From: a virus
IMG/VR virus record: IMGVR_UViG_3300045242_000147
Location: 1-44,546 of that record
DNA: 44,546 bases
Strand: one strand, 5' to 3'
A program made the translations under genes and the position numbers. Positions 24,477-31,743 of this stretch are shown piece after piece. Numbering within the stretch: the first letter of the stretch is position 1; every line of letters begins with the position of its first letter. The notes below the pieces were generated by a model that was not told the origin of the DNA, did no database searches, and saw only the letters and a program-made list of their open reading frames with translations.

Positions 24477-25153
24477 GCTTGCGTCACCAGTCCGAGGGCA
24501 ACAAGCGCATCGATCACATCCTGAACTGACGGACTAGAGGCCGGCACGCTCGGCTGGGCAGCGGGGCTGTTCGCTTTGTCGAAAACGCCAAACTCGCCGT
24601 TCGCACCGATCTGGAAGTGTCGCGTGCCGCCCGACCCAAAGATCAGCTTCCCATCCTGGCCGTTATTGACGAGAAACTCGACATGCCCCGCCCACGCAAG
24701 ACTGATGAACTCGGCCCTGATCGTATTCTGCTCTCCCGATTCTCCGTGTAGCACGATCGCCGGAGTTCCGACGTCGTCGTAGCCCCAGATATTCAGGTCG
24801 GCAAAAGTGTCGAATGAGGCGATCTGGCGGCCTTGCTCGTCGACGAGAAATAGAAACCGCGCCTGGGCACTGTTGTCGTTGTAGCCCTCCGGGGCAGTGA
24901 TCTGGACGAGTTGATCGACCGTGTTGTCGTCAGGTGCAAAGTCGACATCGCCGTGAGCATCGACAGTCCACTGCGGGGGCAAAGAGCCGCCGCCCCCTCC
25001 CCCAGCACGCTTGGCTGCTACCGCCGCGATCGCCCGCTCTGAATGACCGATCGTCCGCTGGTACACCTCATCGGCGTCGGCCGGCGAATCGTCCAGGACA
25101 GCCTCAACCTCGACGATCGACTCGGCCTCGTATCCAGTCAGCGGGCCGCCCAT
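24473..25153 (-). CDS. Uncharacterised protein between terminase and portal, 226 aa
   Basis: ATG at 25153 overlaps the terminase stop (TGATG) and is preferred to a longer frame antisense to the terminase end. An N-terminal acidic helix (ESIVEVEAVLDDSPADADEVYQ) is followed by a Gly-rich linker. A beta-rich part (VDQLVQITAPEGY, FLFLVDEQGRQIASFDTFADLNIWG, IVLHGESGEQNTIRAEFISL) resembles beta-helix or fibre segments. The C-terminus ends in a helix. Position suggests a head or packaging accessory. I do not recognise a family. Confidence 0.6.
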   Translation of the reverse strand: MGGPLTGYEAESIVEVEAVLDDSPADADEVYQRTIGHSERAIAAVAAKRAGGGGGGSLPPQWTVDAHGDVDFAPDDNTVDQLVQITAPEGYNDNSAQARFLFLVDEQGRQIASFDTFADLNIWGYDDVGTPAIVLHGESGEQNTIRAEFISLAWAGHVEFLVNNGQDGKLIFGSGGTRHFQIGANGEFGVFDKANSPAAQPSVPASSPSVQDVIDALVALGLVTQA

Positions 25154-26649
25154 CAGTAGACGACCACTTCGCTGTTCGCGACGTTTCGGTCCATCGCCGA
25201 CCACAGCGCGATCGACGCCGAGATCACCGGACCCGGATCCGTCTTTGACTTCGACCGCGACCACGCCCAGCGGTCGACAAGCGGCCGCACGCGCGCGCCA
25301 CGCACCGACGTGTTCAACTCATCCTGGCCGAGATGCACCAAGTCGTCCTCCTCCACAGCCGTCGCGAACTGGCCGCACGCGTCCGCGTACTCACCCGTCT
25401 TCAGCCGCCGCACGTCCAACCCCGTCTGCTCCTCGATCCGGTCAGCGATCGCGTTCGCCGGACCGAACCCGTCACAGACCAACTCCATCACCTCATGGCT
25501 CGAGCAGAGCTCGGCTAGCCGTTCCGGCACCCAGCCTGTCCCCTCACGGCAGTGGATCATCTCGATCATCTTCTTGCCGCGCTCGTTCAAGCCTGCAGCA
25601 GTGATCGTCGTGCGCCGCGCCGGCGAGACGTCAAACGCTATGCAGACCGGATCCTCGAGCACTGACTCGGTGTCCTCACCCTCCAGCCATTTCTCCAGCG
25701 AAATCTCCGAGTTGCCGACCAGATCAGTGTCGGGATAGTCGCCAACGTTGAGGAGCTCGGTGATGAACTGGCGCCAACCCAGAACCCGAGCCTCCTTCAC
25801 CATGTGCGACTCATGGATCCGGCCGCGCACCATCGCCCAGTTCACCTCACGCCACACAACCGGGTCGCGCGCAACATCCTCCGGCACCTCATCGGGCGTC
25901 TCATAGTCGAGCGAATACTCGTGGTAGACCAGCGAGTCATCATCGCCCTCGACGCCGCGCTCACGAACACGAGTCCACACGACCGCGTGATCGTCCTTGT
26001 CCTTGTCCGGTGCGTTGCCGGCGTAGACCAACTGCGGGCCGCGCTGGGCTGTCGACGCGCGCAACGTCGGCACCATCGTTCCATGAGCCCACTCCGACAG
26101 GATCTGTGCCTCGTCCAGCACCAGCAGCGAGACATCATCGACGCCCTTCAACCCAGACTTCGTCCTGGTGCGGAACTCGATCTTCGACCCGTCCTGCAAC
26201 TCCACCGACTCATCCCCATGCGAATAGAGGAAACCGACGATCCGCTGCTGGCCCACAGGCGACCGCTTCATCCGCGCCAACAGATCCGGGTTACGGCGAA
26301 TGACCTCTTCGATCCGCTTGAAATGCCTGACCGACGTCTTGAACTCGTGGGCCGAGTGCACGATGAACCGCTCACCGAGCTCGAACAAGCCGAACAGCTC
26401 GCGCGCTAGGAGCACCTCGCCCTTGCCATTCTGGCGCGGCGCAGACAGACCAAACTCGAACGACTGCCAGCGACCTTCTTCGTTCAGACCGAACATCGAA
26501 CGGAGCATCATCTCCTGCTCCAGGTCAAGCCTCAGCTTGTGCTCGCGCGACCACTCGACCGCCCTATCACCAAGCGACCAGTCATGCGCGTCAGGGATGT
26601 TGCAGATGCGGGGCATGACGAGCTCGTCGACGGCCGCCAGTGCTACCAC
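25153..26649 (-). CDS. terL: Terminase large subunit, 498 aa
   Basis: Packaging ATPase-nuclease. Walker A is SAPRQNGKGEVLLA (about residues 70-83), a Q/N-type loop common in large terminases of this group. Walker B is VSLLVLDEAQ (about 175-184). The nuclease domain starts at CIAFDVSPARR (first acidic metal ligand, about residue 340). Other acidic residues follow in LVCDGFGPANAIADRIE and near DPGPVISASIALWSAMDR. GTG at 26649 overlaps the HNH gene; an ATG at residue 12 is an alternative. No small terminase is recognisable. The HNH protein upstream may support cos cleavage. Confidence 0.92.
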   Translation of the reverse strand: MVALAAVDELVMPRICNIPDAHDWSLGDRAVEWSREHKLRLDLEQEMMLRSMFGLNEEGRWQSFEFGLSAPRQNGKGEVLLARELFGLFELGERFIVHSAHEFKTSVRHFKRIEEVIRRNPDLLARMKRSPVGQQRIVGFLYSHGDESVELQDGSKIEFRTRTKSGLKGVDDVSLLVLDEAQILSEWAHGTMVPTLRASTAQRGPQLVYAGNAPDKDKDDHAVVWTRVRERGVEGDDDSLVYHEYSLDYETPDEVPEDVARDPVVWREVNWAMVRGRIHESHMVKEARVLGWRQFITELLNVGDYPDTDLVGNSEISLEKWLEGEDTESVLEDPVCIAFDVSPARRTTITAAGLNERGKKMIEMIHCREGTGWVPERLAELCSSHEVMELVCDGFGPANAIADRIEEQTGLDVRRLKTGEYADACGQFATAVEEDDLVHLGQDELNTSVRGARVRPLVDRWAWSRSKSKTDPGPVISASIALWSAMDRNVANSEVVVY

Positions 26650-26948
26650 TTCCGCGACCGCCTCATCCCACGCAGCGCGTTACCACGACGGGCGCCCTCA
26701 CTCCGGTTGCACGTCGCGTGCGCGACGCCACGGTAACTGCGACGGTCAGGCGTATGGTCGAGGTCCCAAGACTGCCCAGGCAGAATTCGCTCGCCGCACA
26801 GGCAGCATTTCTGGAATCCCCCATTGACGATCGGACGCAATCCCGCCCGAACCGACTGGTGGACGGTGCCCAACCCTCGAGCCGTCGTGGAAGCGCGCTG
26901 TCCTCGCGAAAAATTGCGTCCAGACGGAAATCTGCCTGCGGGGGTCAA
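26643..26948 (-). CDS. HNH endonuclease next to terminase, 101 aa
   Basis: The core CCLCGERILPGQSWDLDHTPDRR (about residues 48-70) and VAHATCNRSEGARRGN has two zinc CxxC-type ligand pairs, the DxDH catalytic His and the second His/Asn. HNH proteins beside the large terminase in cos phages assist end cleavage (as shown for HK97-type gp74). TTG at 26948 is supported by AGAGGG at 6 nt. The first about 40 residues are basic and low-complexity, so a later start remains possible. Confidence 0.75.
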   Translation of the reverse strand: MTPAGRFPSGRNFSRGQRASTTARGLGTVHQSVRAGLRPIVNGGFQKCCLCGERILPGQSWDLDHTPDRRSYRGVAHATCNRSEGARRGNALRGMRRSRKW

Positions 26949-26960
26949 GAGCTGCCCTCT

Positions 26961-26987
26961 AAATAAAAAACTCCGCCAACGATTGGC
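26961..26987 (-). terminator. Intrinsic terminator at the early/late boundary
   Basis: On the minus strand the hairpin GCCAA-TCG-TTGGC (26987-26975) is followed 4 nt later by a U-rich tract (TTTTTTATTT, 26970-26961). This is the clearest rho-independent terminator in the window. It lies after the last early gene and just before the terminase operon, so it would keep early transcription out of the late genes. Confidence 0.7.
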
Positions 26988-27198
26988 CGCGCGAACGATG
27001 CGCGACGCTGCACGCGAGGGCGGTCGCTCGGCTGGATGGGCTGAAGGTTGGGCAACGAAGTGAGCCGGCTCGCTGGCCGGCTCGAGGTGGTAGCTATCGC
27101 TAGTGCGGGAGTGTGTGCGGGTCGGCGCCTAACCAGCTGCGCCTACGCGCGATAGTAGCGCGCGAGCTCGGCGTGCGCTAGTCGACGGGGTACAAGTA
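26988..27198 (-). other. Gene-free boundary region with clustered inverted repeats (candidate cos/control zone)
   Basis: About 210 bp hold no convincing gene on either strand. Several palindromes are present. GAGCCGGC/GCCGGCTC (27062-27069 and 27076-27083, 6-nt loop) is perfect. TAGC/GCTA lies near 27091-27102, and CGCGC/GCGCG around 27146-27163. The place immediately before HNH and terminase is where cos or pac sites and late control elements lie in related phages. No overhang site can be named from the sequence alone. Confidence 0.4.
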
Positions 27199-27216
27199 GA
27201 CCCTCTTTCGAGGGTC
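27199..27216 (-). terminator. Tetraloop hairpin after last early gene
   Basis: On the minus strand GACCCTC-GAAA-GAGGGTC forms a 7-bp stem closed by a stable GNRA (GAAA) loop, 29 nt after the stop at 27245. It lacks a U-run and may act as a weak terminator or 3' end stabiliser ahead of the main terminator at 26961. Confidence 0.5.
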
Positions 27217-27244
27217 CGCTTGTGATGCTGATATGTCGTTGGGT

Positions 27245-27385
27245 CTAGGGGTTGGTCAAGACCTTTCCTGCCCATCTTGCGTGACGGACTCTCTCGAGTG
27301 CTTCGCTGAGGGTGACATGATCGGCGAGACAAACGAAGGTGCCATCGGGTCTGACATCTAGCACGGTGTAGCTTCTCTTGCCCAT
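27245..27385 (-). CDS. Small protein at the end of the early operon, 46 aa
   Basis: The protein (MGKRSYTVLDVRPDGTFVCLAD...) has a beta-beta-alpha pattern and normal composition. It ends with an amphipathic helix (SEALERVRHARWAGKVL). Two in-frame ATGs (27388 and 27385) follow GAAAGGGAA; the second has the better spacing. The start is coupled to the tiny upstream frame by TGATG. It is probably a real early accessory gene of unknown function. Confidence 0.55.
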   Translation of the reverse strand: MGKRSYTVLDVRPDGTFVCLADHVTLSEALERVRHARWAGKVLTNP

Positions 27386-27465
27386 CATTTCCCTTTCGGT
27401 CGTAGGTGTCGGATGATTGCCACGGTTGCGATGGTGGCGGCTACGATGTCTTCAAGCGCGGTCAC
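27385..27465 (-). CDS. Possible 26-aa membrane peptide
   Basis: GTG at 27465 overlaps the stop of the 170-aa gene (GTGA), and TGA overlaps the ATGs of the next one. The peptide has one hydrophobic stretch (DIVAATIATVAII) followed by a basic end (RHLRPKGK). It may be a translated micro-protein or merely a coupling frame. Confidence 0.35.
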   Translation of the reverse strand: MTALEDIVAATIATVAIIRHLRPKGK

Positions 27466-27974
27466 GATGTGCGCGCGTACTCGCGCTGCTCCTCTAGGGT
27501 GATGATCCAACCCTCGGCGAGTTCGTCCCAGTTGACGGCGTCGATCGCCCATCCGAGGAGATCCGTGAACATGGAAGGTTCGGGCTGCTCAGTCAGTCCG
27601 TCCCAGCTGTCGCTCAGCTCGCCGATCCATTCTTTGAGCCGGTCGGCTGCGAGATAGCGGCGCGCGTTTTCGACGGTCCAGGTCGGTGCGTTGATCGTCC
27701 CGGACGAATCCGTCCAGGGCTGGCAGTTGTCGTGGCCGGGCGCTTCGTCGTATGCGTAGCCGACGATCTCAAGCGTTGCATCGTTCGAGCCACTGTCGTT
27801 GGAGAGCCATAGGTTGATGGCCCAGGTTGGATAGTTCGTCCAGCCGTTGTAAGTCGTGTCGCGTCCGAGTTCGCAGCCGAGTGCGTAGAGGTTGTCGGCT
27901 ATATCGTTTGCGCCGTGAGTTGCGCGGATGATGCTTTCGGCGCGCTTGATGGTGTTGAGCATTTCCTCGTTCAT
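27462..27974 (-). CDS. DUF7249-like early phage protein, 170 aa
   Basis: The segment TTYNGWTNYPTWAINLWLSND (about residues 42-62) is the NGWTNY-T-W--LWL-N motif of a widespread small phage protein group that I associate with DUF7249. The rest is acidic, with several Trp residues (LKEWIGELSDSWDGL, DAVNWDELAEGWI). ATG at 27974 is chosen since it lies between the stop of the small membrane gene and a GGCGG motif. Function is unknown; such proteins occur in early operons. Confidence 0.6.
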   Translation of the reverse strand: MNEEMLNTIKRAESIIRATHGANDIADNLYALGCELGRDTTYNGWTNYPTWAINLWLSNDSGSNDATLEIVGYAYDEAPGHDNCQPWTDSSGTINAPTWTVENARRYLAADRLKEWIGELSDSWDGLTEQPEPSMFTDLLGWAIDAVNWDELAEGWIITLEEQREYARTS

Positions 27975-27978
27975 GGTG

Positions 27979-28086
27979 TTACCGCCGACCTTTCGGTGTG
28001 CGCGCGAACGCACACCATGCGTAGATAACTACGAGCGTTGCGGGGATCCCGATGACGAGCGCGGGGATTCCAAAACAATAGGTCAT
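27979..28086 (-). CDS. Small single-helix membrane protein, 35 aa
   Basis: One strong transmembrane helix (IPALVIGIPATLVVIYAWCAF) is followed by a positive tail (RTPKGRR), so the C-terminus is probably cytoplasmic. The start has an excellent ribosome site (GAGAGGAG, 5 nt before ATG). It lies 28 nt after the predicted start of transcription from the promoter at 28114-28150. It would be the first gene of that short transcript. Confidence 0.65.
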   Translation of the reverse strand: MTYCFGIPALVIGIPATLVVIYAWCAFARTPKGRR

Positions 28087-28101
28087 GCTGCTCCTCTCGT
28101 G

Positions 28102-28115
28102 TAGGGAACTAGACA
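28102..28115 (-). promoter_or_regulatory. 14-bp initial-transcript repeat, copy 1 (operator candidate)
   Basis: TGTCTAGTTCCCTA (minus) begins at the predicted +1 of the promoter next to it. The identical 14 bases lie at 39595-39608 at the start of the other strong early promoter. A near copy (GTCTAGTCCCCT) is at 28294-28305 on the plus strand. A shared operator or 5' RNA element is a reasonable guess. Confidence 0.45.
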
Positions 28116-28150
28116 AGAGGGAATCTAGCAGCCTGCGGCGGGGTGCGCAA
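28114..28150 (-). promoter_or_regulatory. Sigma70-type promoter for the terminal early genes
   Basis: On the minus strand TTGCGC (28150-28145), a 17-nt spacer and TAGATT (28127-28122) fit the housekeeping consensus. The predicted start is at 28115/28114. The resulting leader is about 28 nt and carries a strong GAGAGGAG before the 35-aa membrane gene. Confidence 0.6.
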
Positions 28151-28380
28151 CGGTTCGGTGTGCGGCTTTACATTCGCGCTCGAGCTGCCGGCCGGCGAGC
28201 TCACGGAGCGGACGTGCACTCCAGCGAATCGGCGAGACCCTCGACTCAGAGGCCGGCCTAGGTTGCGGGCGACAGCCGTTCGACCCTTGTGGCGTCTAGT
28301 CCCCTTGGGGAACGGCTGCCGCCTGGACGTCCGCAACGGGGAGGCTATCAGAGGCCGGCCTAGGTTTACCAGAGGCCGGC
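28151..28380 (-). other. Gene-free regulatory zone with large hairpin
   Basis: No credible gene is present on either strand between the stop at 28381 and the promoter at 28114. The zone holds three of the four 20-bp repeats and a large inverted repeat. In the latter, GGCGACAGCCGTT (28268-28280) pairs with AACGGCTGCCGCC (28311-28323), one mismatch, flanked by GTTGCGG/CCGCAAC (28262-28268 and 28331-28337). The loop contains the near copy of the operator-like motif. This could be a control region or replication origin. Confidence 0.5.
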
Positions 28381-28388
28381 CTAGGTTT
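28246..28388 (-). repeat. Three direct 19-20-bp repeats (consensus TCAGAGGCCGGCCTAGGTTT, plus sense)
   Basis: Copies are at 28246-28264, 28348-28367 and 28369-28388. The last two are spaced 21 bp start to start, two helical turns. Each contains the palindrome AGGCCGGCCT. The last copy supplies the TAG stop of the gene at 28381. They resemble iterons or repressor sites. Confidence 0.65.
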
Positions 28389-28608
28389 GGCGGCAGGCTT
28401 GCGCTTCGGGTTGGCTGAACCTGATCGCGCCGGCGACTCCACGTCCGATCGCCGGTATGCCGCGAAGCGTGAGCGAGTCAGATGGGTCGCAGACGATGAT
28501 GCGGTCGCGTAGGTCGAGGCTGTTGTCGACGACGCTGGTCGAGAGTGCGTCGGCGTGGTCGCGGCGGTGCTGGTGTTCCTGGAGGAAGCGCGGCAGCGGG
28601 ACGTTCAC
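28381..28608 (-). CDS. Uncharacterised early protein, 75 aa
   Basis: The basic, mostly soluble protein (MNVPLPRFLQEHQHRRDHADALSTS...) contains SLDLRDRIIVCDPSDSLTLRGIPAIGRGVAGAI, possibly a small alpha/beta unit. GTG at 28608 overlaps the stop of the membrane gene before it (GTGA). Its stop codon lies inside a 20-bp repeat, so repeat and gene end evolve together. No family is recognised. Confidence 0.5.
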   Translation of the reverse strand: MNVPLPRFLQEHQHRRDHADALSTSVVDNSLDLRDRIIVCDPSDSLTLRGIPAIGRGVAGAIRFSQPEAQACRQT

Positions 28609-28733
28609 GCGCCGAACCTGTTGGCGAGGAGCAGGAGCGCGAGGACGAGGGTGATAAGGAGCCAGCGTTCGAGCCAGGCGTGGTTGAGGAACGCGAGTCG
28701 TCTCTCAGAGGCTGGCCTAGTTTGGGCTCGCAT
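28605..28733 (-). CDS. Small membrane protein, 42 aa
   Basis: ATG at 28733 is chosen for its AAAGGA site at about 7 nt; a longer frame upstream is antisense-like. The basic N-terminus (RAQTRPASERRLAF) precedes one strong helix (WLERWLLITLVLALLLLANRF). Codons 4-10 overlap the fourth copy of the 20-bp repeat. It may modify the host membrane early in infection; this is inferred from topology only. Confidence 0.55.
   Translation of the reverse strand: MRAQTRPASERRLAFLNHAWLERWLLITLVLALLLLANRFGA
28705..28723 (-). repeat. Fourth, degenerate copy of the 20-bp repeat
   Basis: TCAGAGGCTGGCCTAGTTT (plus sense) differs from the consensus at two places. It lies inside the first codons of the 42-aa membrane gene, 317 bp from the nearest other copy. 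Confidence 0.55.
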
Positions 28734-28944
28734 GTCCGTTCCTTTCTTCGAGGGCGTCGTAGACGTTCTTGGTTGCGGCTTGGTGGTGGCCGCGGACGGT
28801 GGCGCGGGTGAGGTTGGTGGTGATGGCGATCTGGTTCCAGCTGTAGCCGTGTTTTTCGCGGAGGGTGAGGATGAGGAGTTGGCGTTCGGTGCAGACGTCA
28901 TGGGCGATCTGCCAGATGTCGGGGCTGATGGGGATGGTGGTCAT
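28717..28944 (-). CDS. Sigma-region-4-like HTH protein, 75 aa
   Basis: CTERQLLILTLREKHGYSWNQIAITTNLTRATVRGHHQAA (about residues 18-57) has the layout of a sigma70 region 4 or LuxR-type HTH: a first helix with LTERQ-x-x-ILTL, the turn at GYSW, and a recognition helix. The protein lacks the other sigma regions, so it probably acts as an anti-host or late-gene regulator rather than a full sigma factor. ATG at 28944 overlaps the primase gene stop. It stands right at the end of the replication genes, just before the late switch region. Confidence 0.7.
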   Translation of the reverse strand: MTTIPISPDIWQIAHDVCTERQLLILTLREKHGYSWNQIAITTNLTRATVRGHHQAATKNVYDALEERNGHASPN

Positions 28945-30941
28945 CAGAAGGGGATGTCGTCTGCCGTGAGCCCCAACGGTTCCGATTCCTGTTCCCCCTC
29001 CCTACGGGAGGGGGGGAACCGAGGAATCGTTTGCCCCGTCTTGGGGTGCTGTTCCAGTGATTCCTTGGCGTCGAGGACTTGTTGAATCCCTGTATTCATC
29101 ACGCTTTGTGGGTCATTCTGGCCCATAGATTCCTCCGAGTCTTCATGCGCTGGACTCGTTTGAGCCACAGAGAAGCGATAACGCCCTTTCGCGGTGCTCA
29201 GATTGGCCAATTCGCCACGCTCAAGCGCCTCTTTCGCGACCTTTGCGATGCGTGCCGCGTTGCCCTCAGTCGCCTCTTTGAGGTCGTTCATCGTGGGCGG
29301 TTCAGTGAAGTTCGCGATGGTTTGTTTGATCCGCTCGAGCAGTTCATCGTCGCCTACTTTGACGCTGTCGATGTCGACTCGCTTGTAGCTAAGCGTCATC
29401 GTTTCCCATTCGAGTAGGAAGGGGTTGCCGAGCTCTTGTGGGTCCGCAGGCCGTGCTTTCTGCAGCGTGAACTTTGTCGCTGGTCGTTTGCCGTCCTTCT
29501 CAAGGTGAATCAGCGTGTCGGGATGGCGTCCCCAGTCCCCGGAGACCATGCCAGCCTTGTTGGAGTGGTGAGCGGTGATGACGCCGATGTCCTGCCAAAG
29601 GCCGAATGAGCGTAGGCGGTGCTTGAAGTCTTCGGTCTCGGTGGGGGCGCCTGCGCCTTCTGCGCCGAGTGTGTGCAGTGGGTCGCAGACGATGTAGTCG
29701 GCGCCGAAGTCGTCAATGTAGGAGCGTGCGTGTTCGACCATGCGGTCGTTCTTGAATGTGAATTCGCCCCAGGGTGAGACGTACATTCCGAGGTTGTCGA
29801 GAACGGCGTCCTTGTCATGTTCCCATCGTTCAGTCTTCTGCTCGAGCTTGTCCTGTAGGCCGCCTGGTACGCCTTCGTTGATGATGACGACGAGCCTGAG
29901 TTGTTCTTTGATCGGGTAGCCGATCCAGTCGATGCCGGCGCAGGCGTGGAAGATGAGGTCGACGAGAACGGAGGTCTTGCCTGACCCTTCACGCCCCCAG
30001 GGCATGACCCAGCCATAGCGGGGCAGGAGGTTGGTGCCGTCGCGGGTGACGCCGATGAGCGCTTCTGATTTGGGGAGATCTCGTGCGAGAAAGGAGCGGA
30101 GGCTCTCGAAGATAATCGGTGGTGGTCCCGCTGGCTGTTCTACGAGTTCCTGGTCGCCGTCTTTTTTCATCGCACCCTTGACCTGGACTACGACGTGCTC
30201 AGCAGCCACGGGCGGTTCGCAGCGCTCCTGGTTGAAGCGCTGGCACTCTTCAAGGATTGCTTCATAGGGGCGTCCCCAGCGGCGCAGCATGCAGGCGAAG
30301 CGGAAGATCGTCTCGCGGCGTTGTCCTGCGTAAATTTTCGCTTCGGGATCGACCTGGATTCGCTCACGCTGCTCGCTCGTTTCGCGCTGTGCTCGCTCGA
30401 CGAGTTGTCGATACAGCTGCTCGGGCAGTTCCGCGATGTCGGTGTCGCCGGGACCGTGGTCGGGCAAGAAGGCGTATTGTGCGCCGCTGGGGTGAATGCT
30501 CGGCGGTGCGAGGAAGTAACGTCCCGAGTCGGCAGTGACCTTGCCTGATTCAAACCGGAACGCAACATAGGGAAGCGTTCCGAGCTCCTCTGGTGGGCGA
30601 AAGTAGAAGTGCTGCTTATACGGCTCGGAGGATCGAACGGTTAGCGTCTCAGGGAGGCTCAGGTCTCGGATGGCGACGAGGTCTTGTTCACTGTCGCACT
30701 CGAGCACGACGAGGTTGGAAGGCCGCAGAACGATCGCGATGTTGCGCTCTTGCCCGCGCTCCGCGATCAACCCGGCACCGTAGTCGCCGGTCGCGAGCGG
30801 CTTGCTCTTGTCCCAGCCCGCGGTGACGACGCGTTTGGCGTTCTCGCCTTCTGTGCCGGCGGTGAATGCGATCGCGAAGTGCTCGTCGCCGTAGAAGCGG
30901 CCGTAGCTTTCGAGCAGGTGTGAGCGACCGTTTACGTTCAC
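28944..30941 (-). CDS. Primase-polymerase / RepA-like helicase fusion, 665 aa
   Basis: Residues about 1-185 form a prim-pol-type domain: FAIAFTAG at the start, NLVVLECDSEQDL (about 76-88) as metal-binding strand, then EPYKQHFYFRPP and SGRYFLAPPSIHPSGAQYAF. The central part is a RecA/RepA-like ATPase. Walker A is GREGSGKTSVL (about 316-326), Walker B is YIVCDPLHTLG, and a sensor is VITAHHSNKAG. A C-terminal winged-helix-like part (about 560-620) ends with a disordered tail. GTG at 30941 overlaps the HNH stop (GTGA). It should prime and unwind at the phage origin. Confidence 0.85.
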   Translation of the reverse strand: MNVNGRSHLLESYGRFYGDEHFAIAFTAGTEGENAKRVVTAGWDKSKPLATGDYGAGLIAERGQERNIAIVLRPSNLVVLECDSEQDLVAIRDLSLPETLTVRSSEPYKQHFYFRPPEELGTLPYVAFRFESGKVTADSGRYFLAPPSIHPSGAQYAFLPDHGPGDTDIAELPEQLYRQLVERAQRETSEQRERIQVDPEAKIYAGQRRETIFRFACMLRRWGRPYEAILEECQRFNQERCEPPVAAEHVVVQVKGAMKKDGDQELVEQPAGPPPIIFESLRSFLARDLPKSEALIGVTRDGTNLLPRYGWVMPWGREGSGKTSVLVDLIFHACAGIDWIGYPIKEQLRLVVIINEGVPGGLQDKLEQKTERWEHDKDAVLDNLGMYVSPWGEFTFKNDRMVEHARSYIDDFGADYIVCDPLHTLGAEGAGAPTETEDFKHRLRSFGLWQDIGVITAHHSNKAGMVSGDWGRHPDTLIHLEKDGKRPATKFTLQKARPADPQELGNPFLLEWETMTLSYKRVDIDSVKVGDDELLERIKQTIANFTEPPTMNDLKEATEGNAARIAKVAKEALERGELANLSTAKGRYRFSVAQTSPAHEDSEESMGQNDPQSVMNTGIQQVLDAKESLEQHPKTGQTIPRFPPSRREGEQESEPLGLTADDIPF

Positions 30942-31426
30942 AGTTCGTGCGGCCACTGCAGGCCGTGTTCTCGCCTGATGGTGTGCCATTCGCGGTGATG
31001 GCGTTGACAGAGCGGGAGCGTGAGGGTGTAAGGCCAGTCGGGGAACAACGCAACGGGCGCCCAATGGTGATGCTCTGAACCGCGATTATCGCCACAGACG
31101 ACGCAAGCGTCTGTTCTACGCTCGGGGTTGTAGCGGTTGACGCGGATTGGGAGCTGGTCGAGGTCTAGGTCGTATCGCGTAAGCACCGCCCGGGGGAGTT
31201 CGCCCGCTGTGCCGTAATCCTCGCAGTAGGAGCAGACCCAGCGGATTGCAACGCGCCCGTCGACTTGGATATAGCGTGCGAGGTAGCCGCTTTCGTAGCG
31301 GCATTTGCGGCAGACCTCGTAAATCGTGGAGACTGAAGAGAGCCAGATTTCGACTGTGCGTCCGTGGCGATCACCGTGGTCAGCTGGCAGACCGAACGGA
31401 ATGTCGTCGTCGTACTGGTCTGTCAC
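30938..31426 (-). CDS. HNH endonuclease with zinc ribbon, 162 aa
   Basis: VCRKCRYESGY and WVCSYCEDYG form a zinc ribbon (about residues 39-77). ACVVCGDNRGSEHHHWAPVALFPDWP and LPLCQRHHREWH form a small HNH site with the CxxC, HHH, and CxxHH ligands. It is very close to small phage HNH proteins with an HH-W-P motif. GTG at 31426 is the first in-frame start after the upstream gene. It lies in the replication block and overlaps the primase gene by 4 nt; it may nick or process DNA, or be a homing element that has settled in the operon. Confidence 0.75.
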   Translation of the reverse strand: MTDQYDDDIPFGLPADHGDRHGRTVEIWLSSVSTIYEVCRKCRYESGYLARYIQVDGRVAIRWVCSYCEDYGTAGELPRAVLTRYDLDLDQLPIRVNRYNPERRTDACVVCGDNRGSEHHHWAPVALFPDWPYTLTLPLCQRHHREWHTIRREHGLQWPHEL

Positions 31427-31461
31427 GCCGCGGGGCGGGTCAAGGGGGCATCGGCACGGGC

Positions 31462-31743
31462 CTAGGAGTGTGCCACAGTTTCGGAGTTTCCGAAATACCA
31501 GCGCGGGTCGCCGAGACGGGCCTCGTGCTCGCAGTGGAGGCATCTCGCGGCGTCCTTCGTTTTGGCGCCACCACATTCGGGGCAGGTGCGTCGGCTCCAG
31601 TGGTCAGGTGCTCGTCGGCGATCGGCGGCGCAGTCGGTGCAGGTGAGCGCCTGGTCGGTCTTGAGGTTGCCGCAGTCGCAGATCGGACCGTAGTTGCCGA
31701 CGTCGGTCGTGGCTCGCGGCCAGCGGTGTGTGTCTACGGCCAT
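31462..31743 (-). CDS. Multi-zinc-ribbon protein, 93 aa
   Basis: Two to three zinc ribbons are visible: ICDCGNLKTDQALTCTDCAAD, RTCPECGGAKTKDAARCLHCEHE, each with paired CxC/CxxC ligands. Such small proteins bind nucleic acids or bridge partners. ATG at 31743 overlaps the VRR-NUC gene by 10 nt. It lies beside nuclease genes and probably serves DNA metabolism, but the task is unknown. Confidence 0.65.
   Translation of the reverse strand: MAVDTHRWPRATTDVGNYGPICDCGNLKTDQALTCTDCAADRRRAPDHWSRRTCPECGGAKTKDAARCLHCEHEARLGDPRWYFGNSETVAHS

Noticed and set aside
28262-28337. 76-nt segment with 7-bp ends (GTTGCGG/CCGCAAC), tRNA-like in length
   Set aside because: There is no D-arm, anticodon arm or TTC loop in the right places; the inner arms pair with each other as one long hairpin.
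28143-28418. 91-codon plus-strand frame with repeated RGRPR
   Set aside because: The repeated residues come from the 20-bp DNA repeats; no ribosome site and no domain.
30942-31064. Upstream extension of the primase-polymerase frame
   Set aside because: Overlaps the HNH coding end and lacks a ribosome site; GTG at 30941 fits the GTGA pattern.
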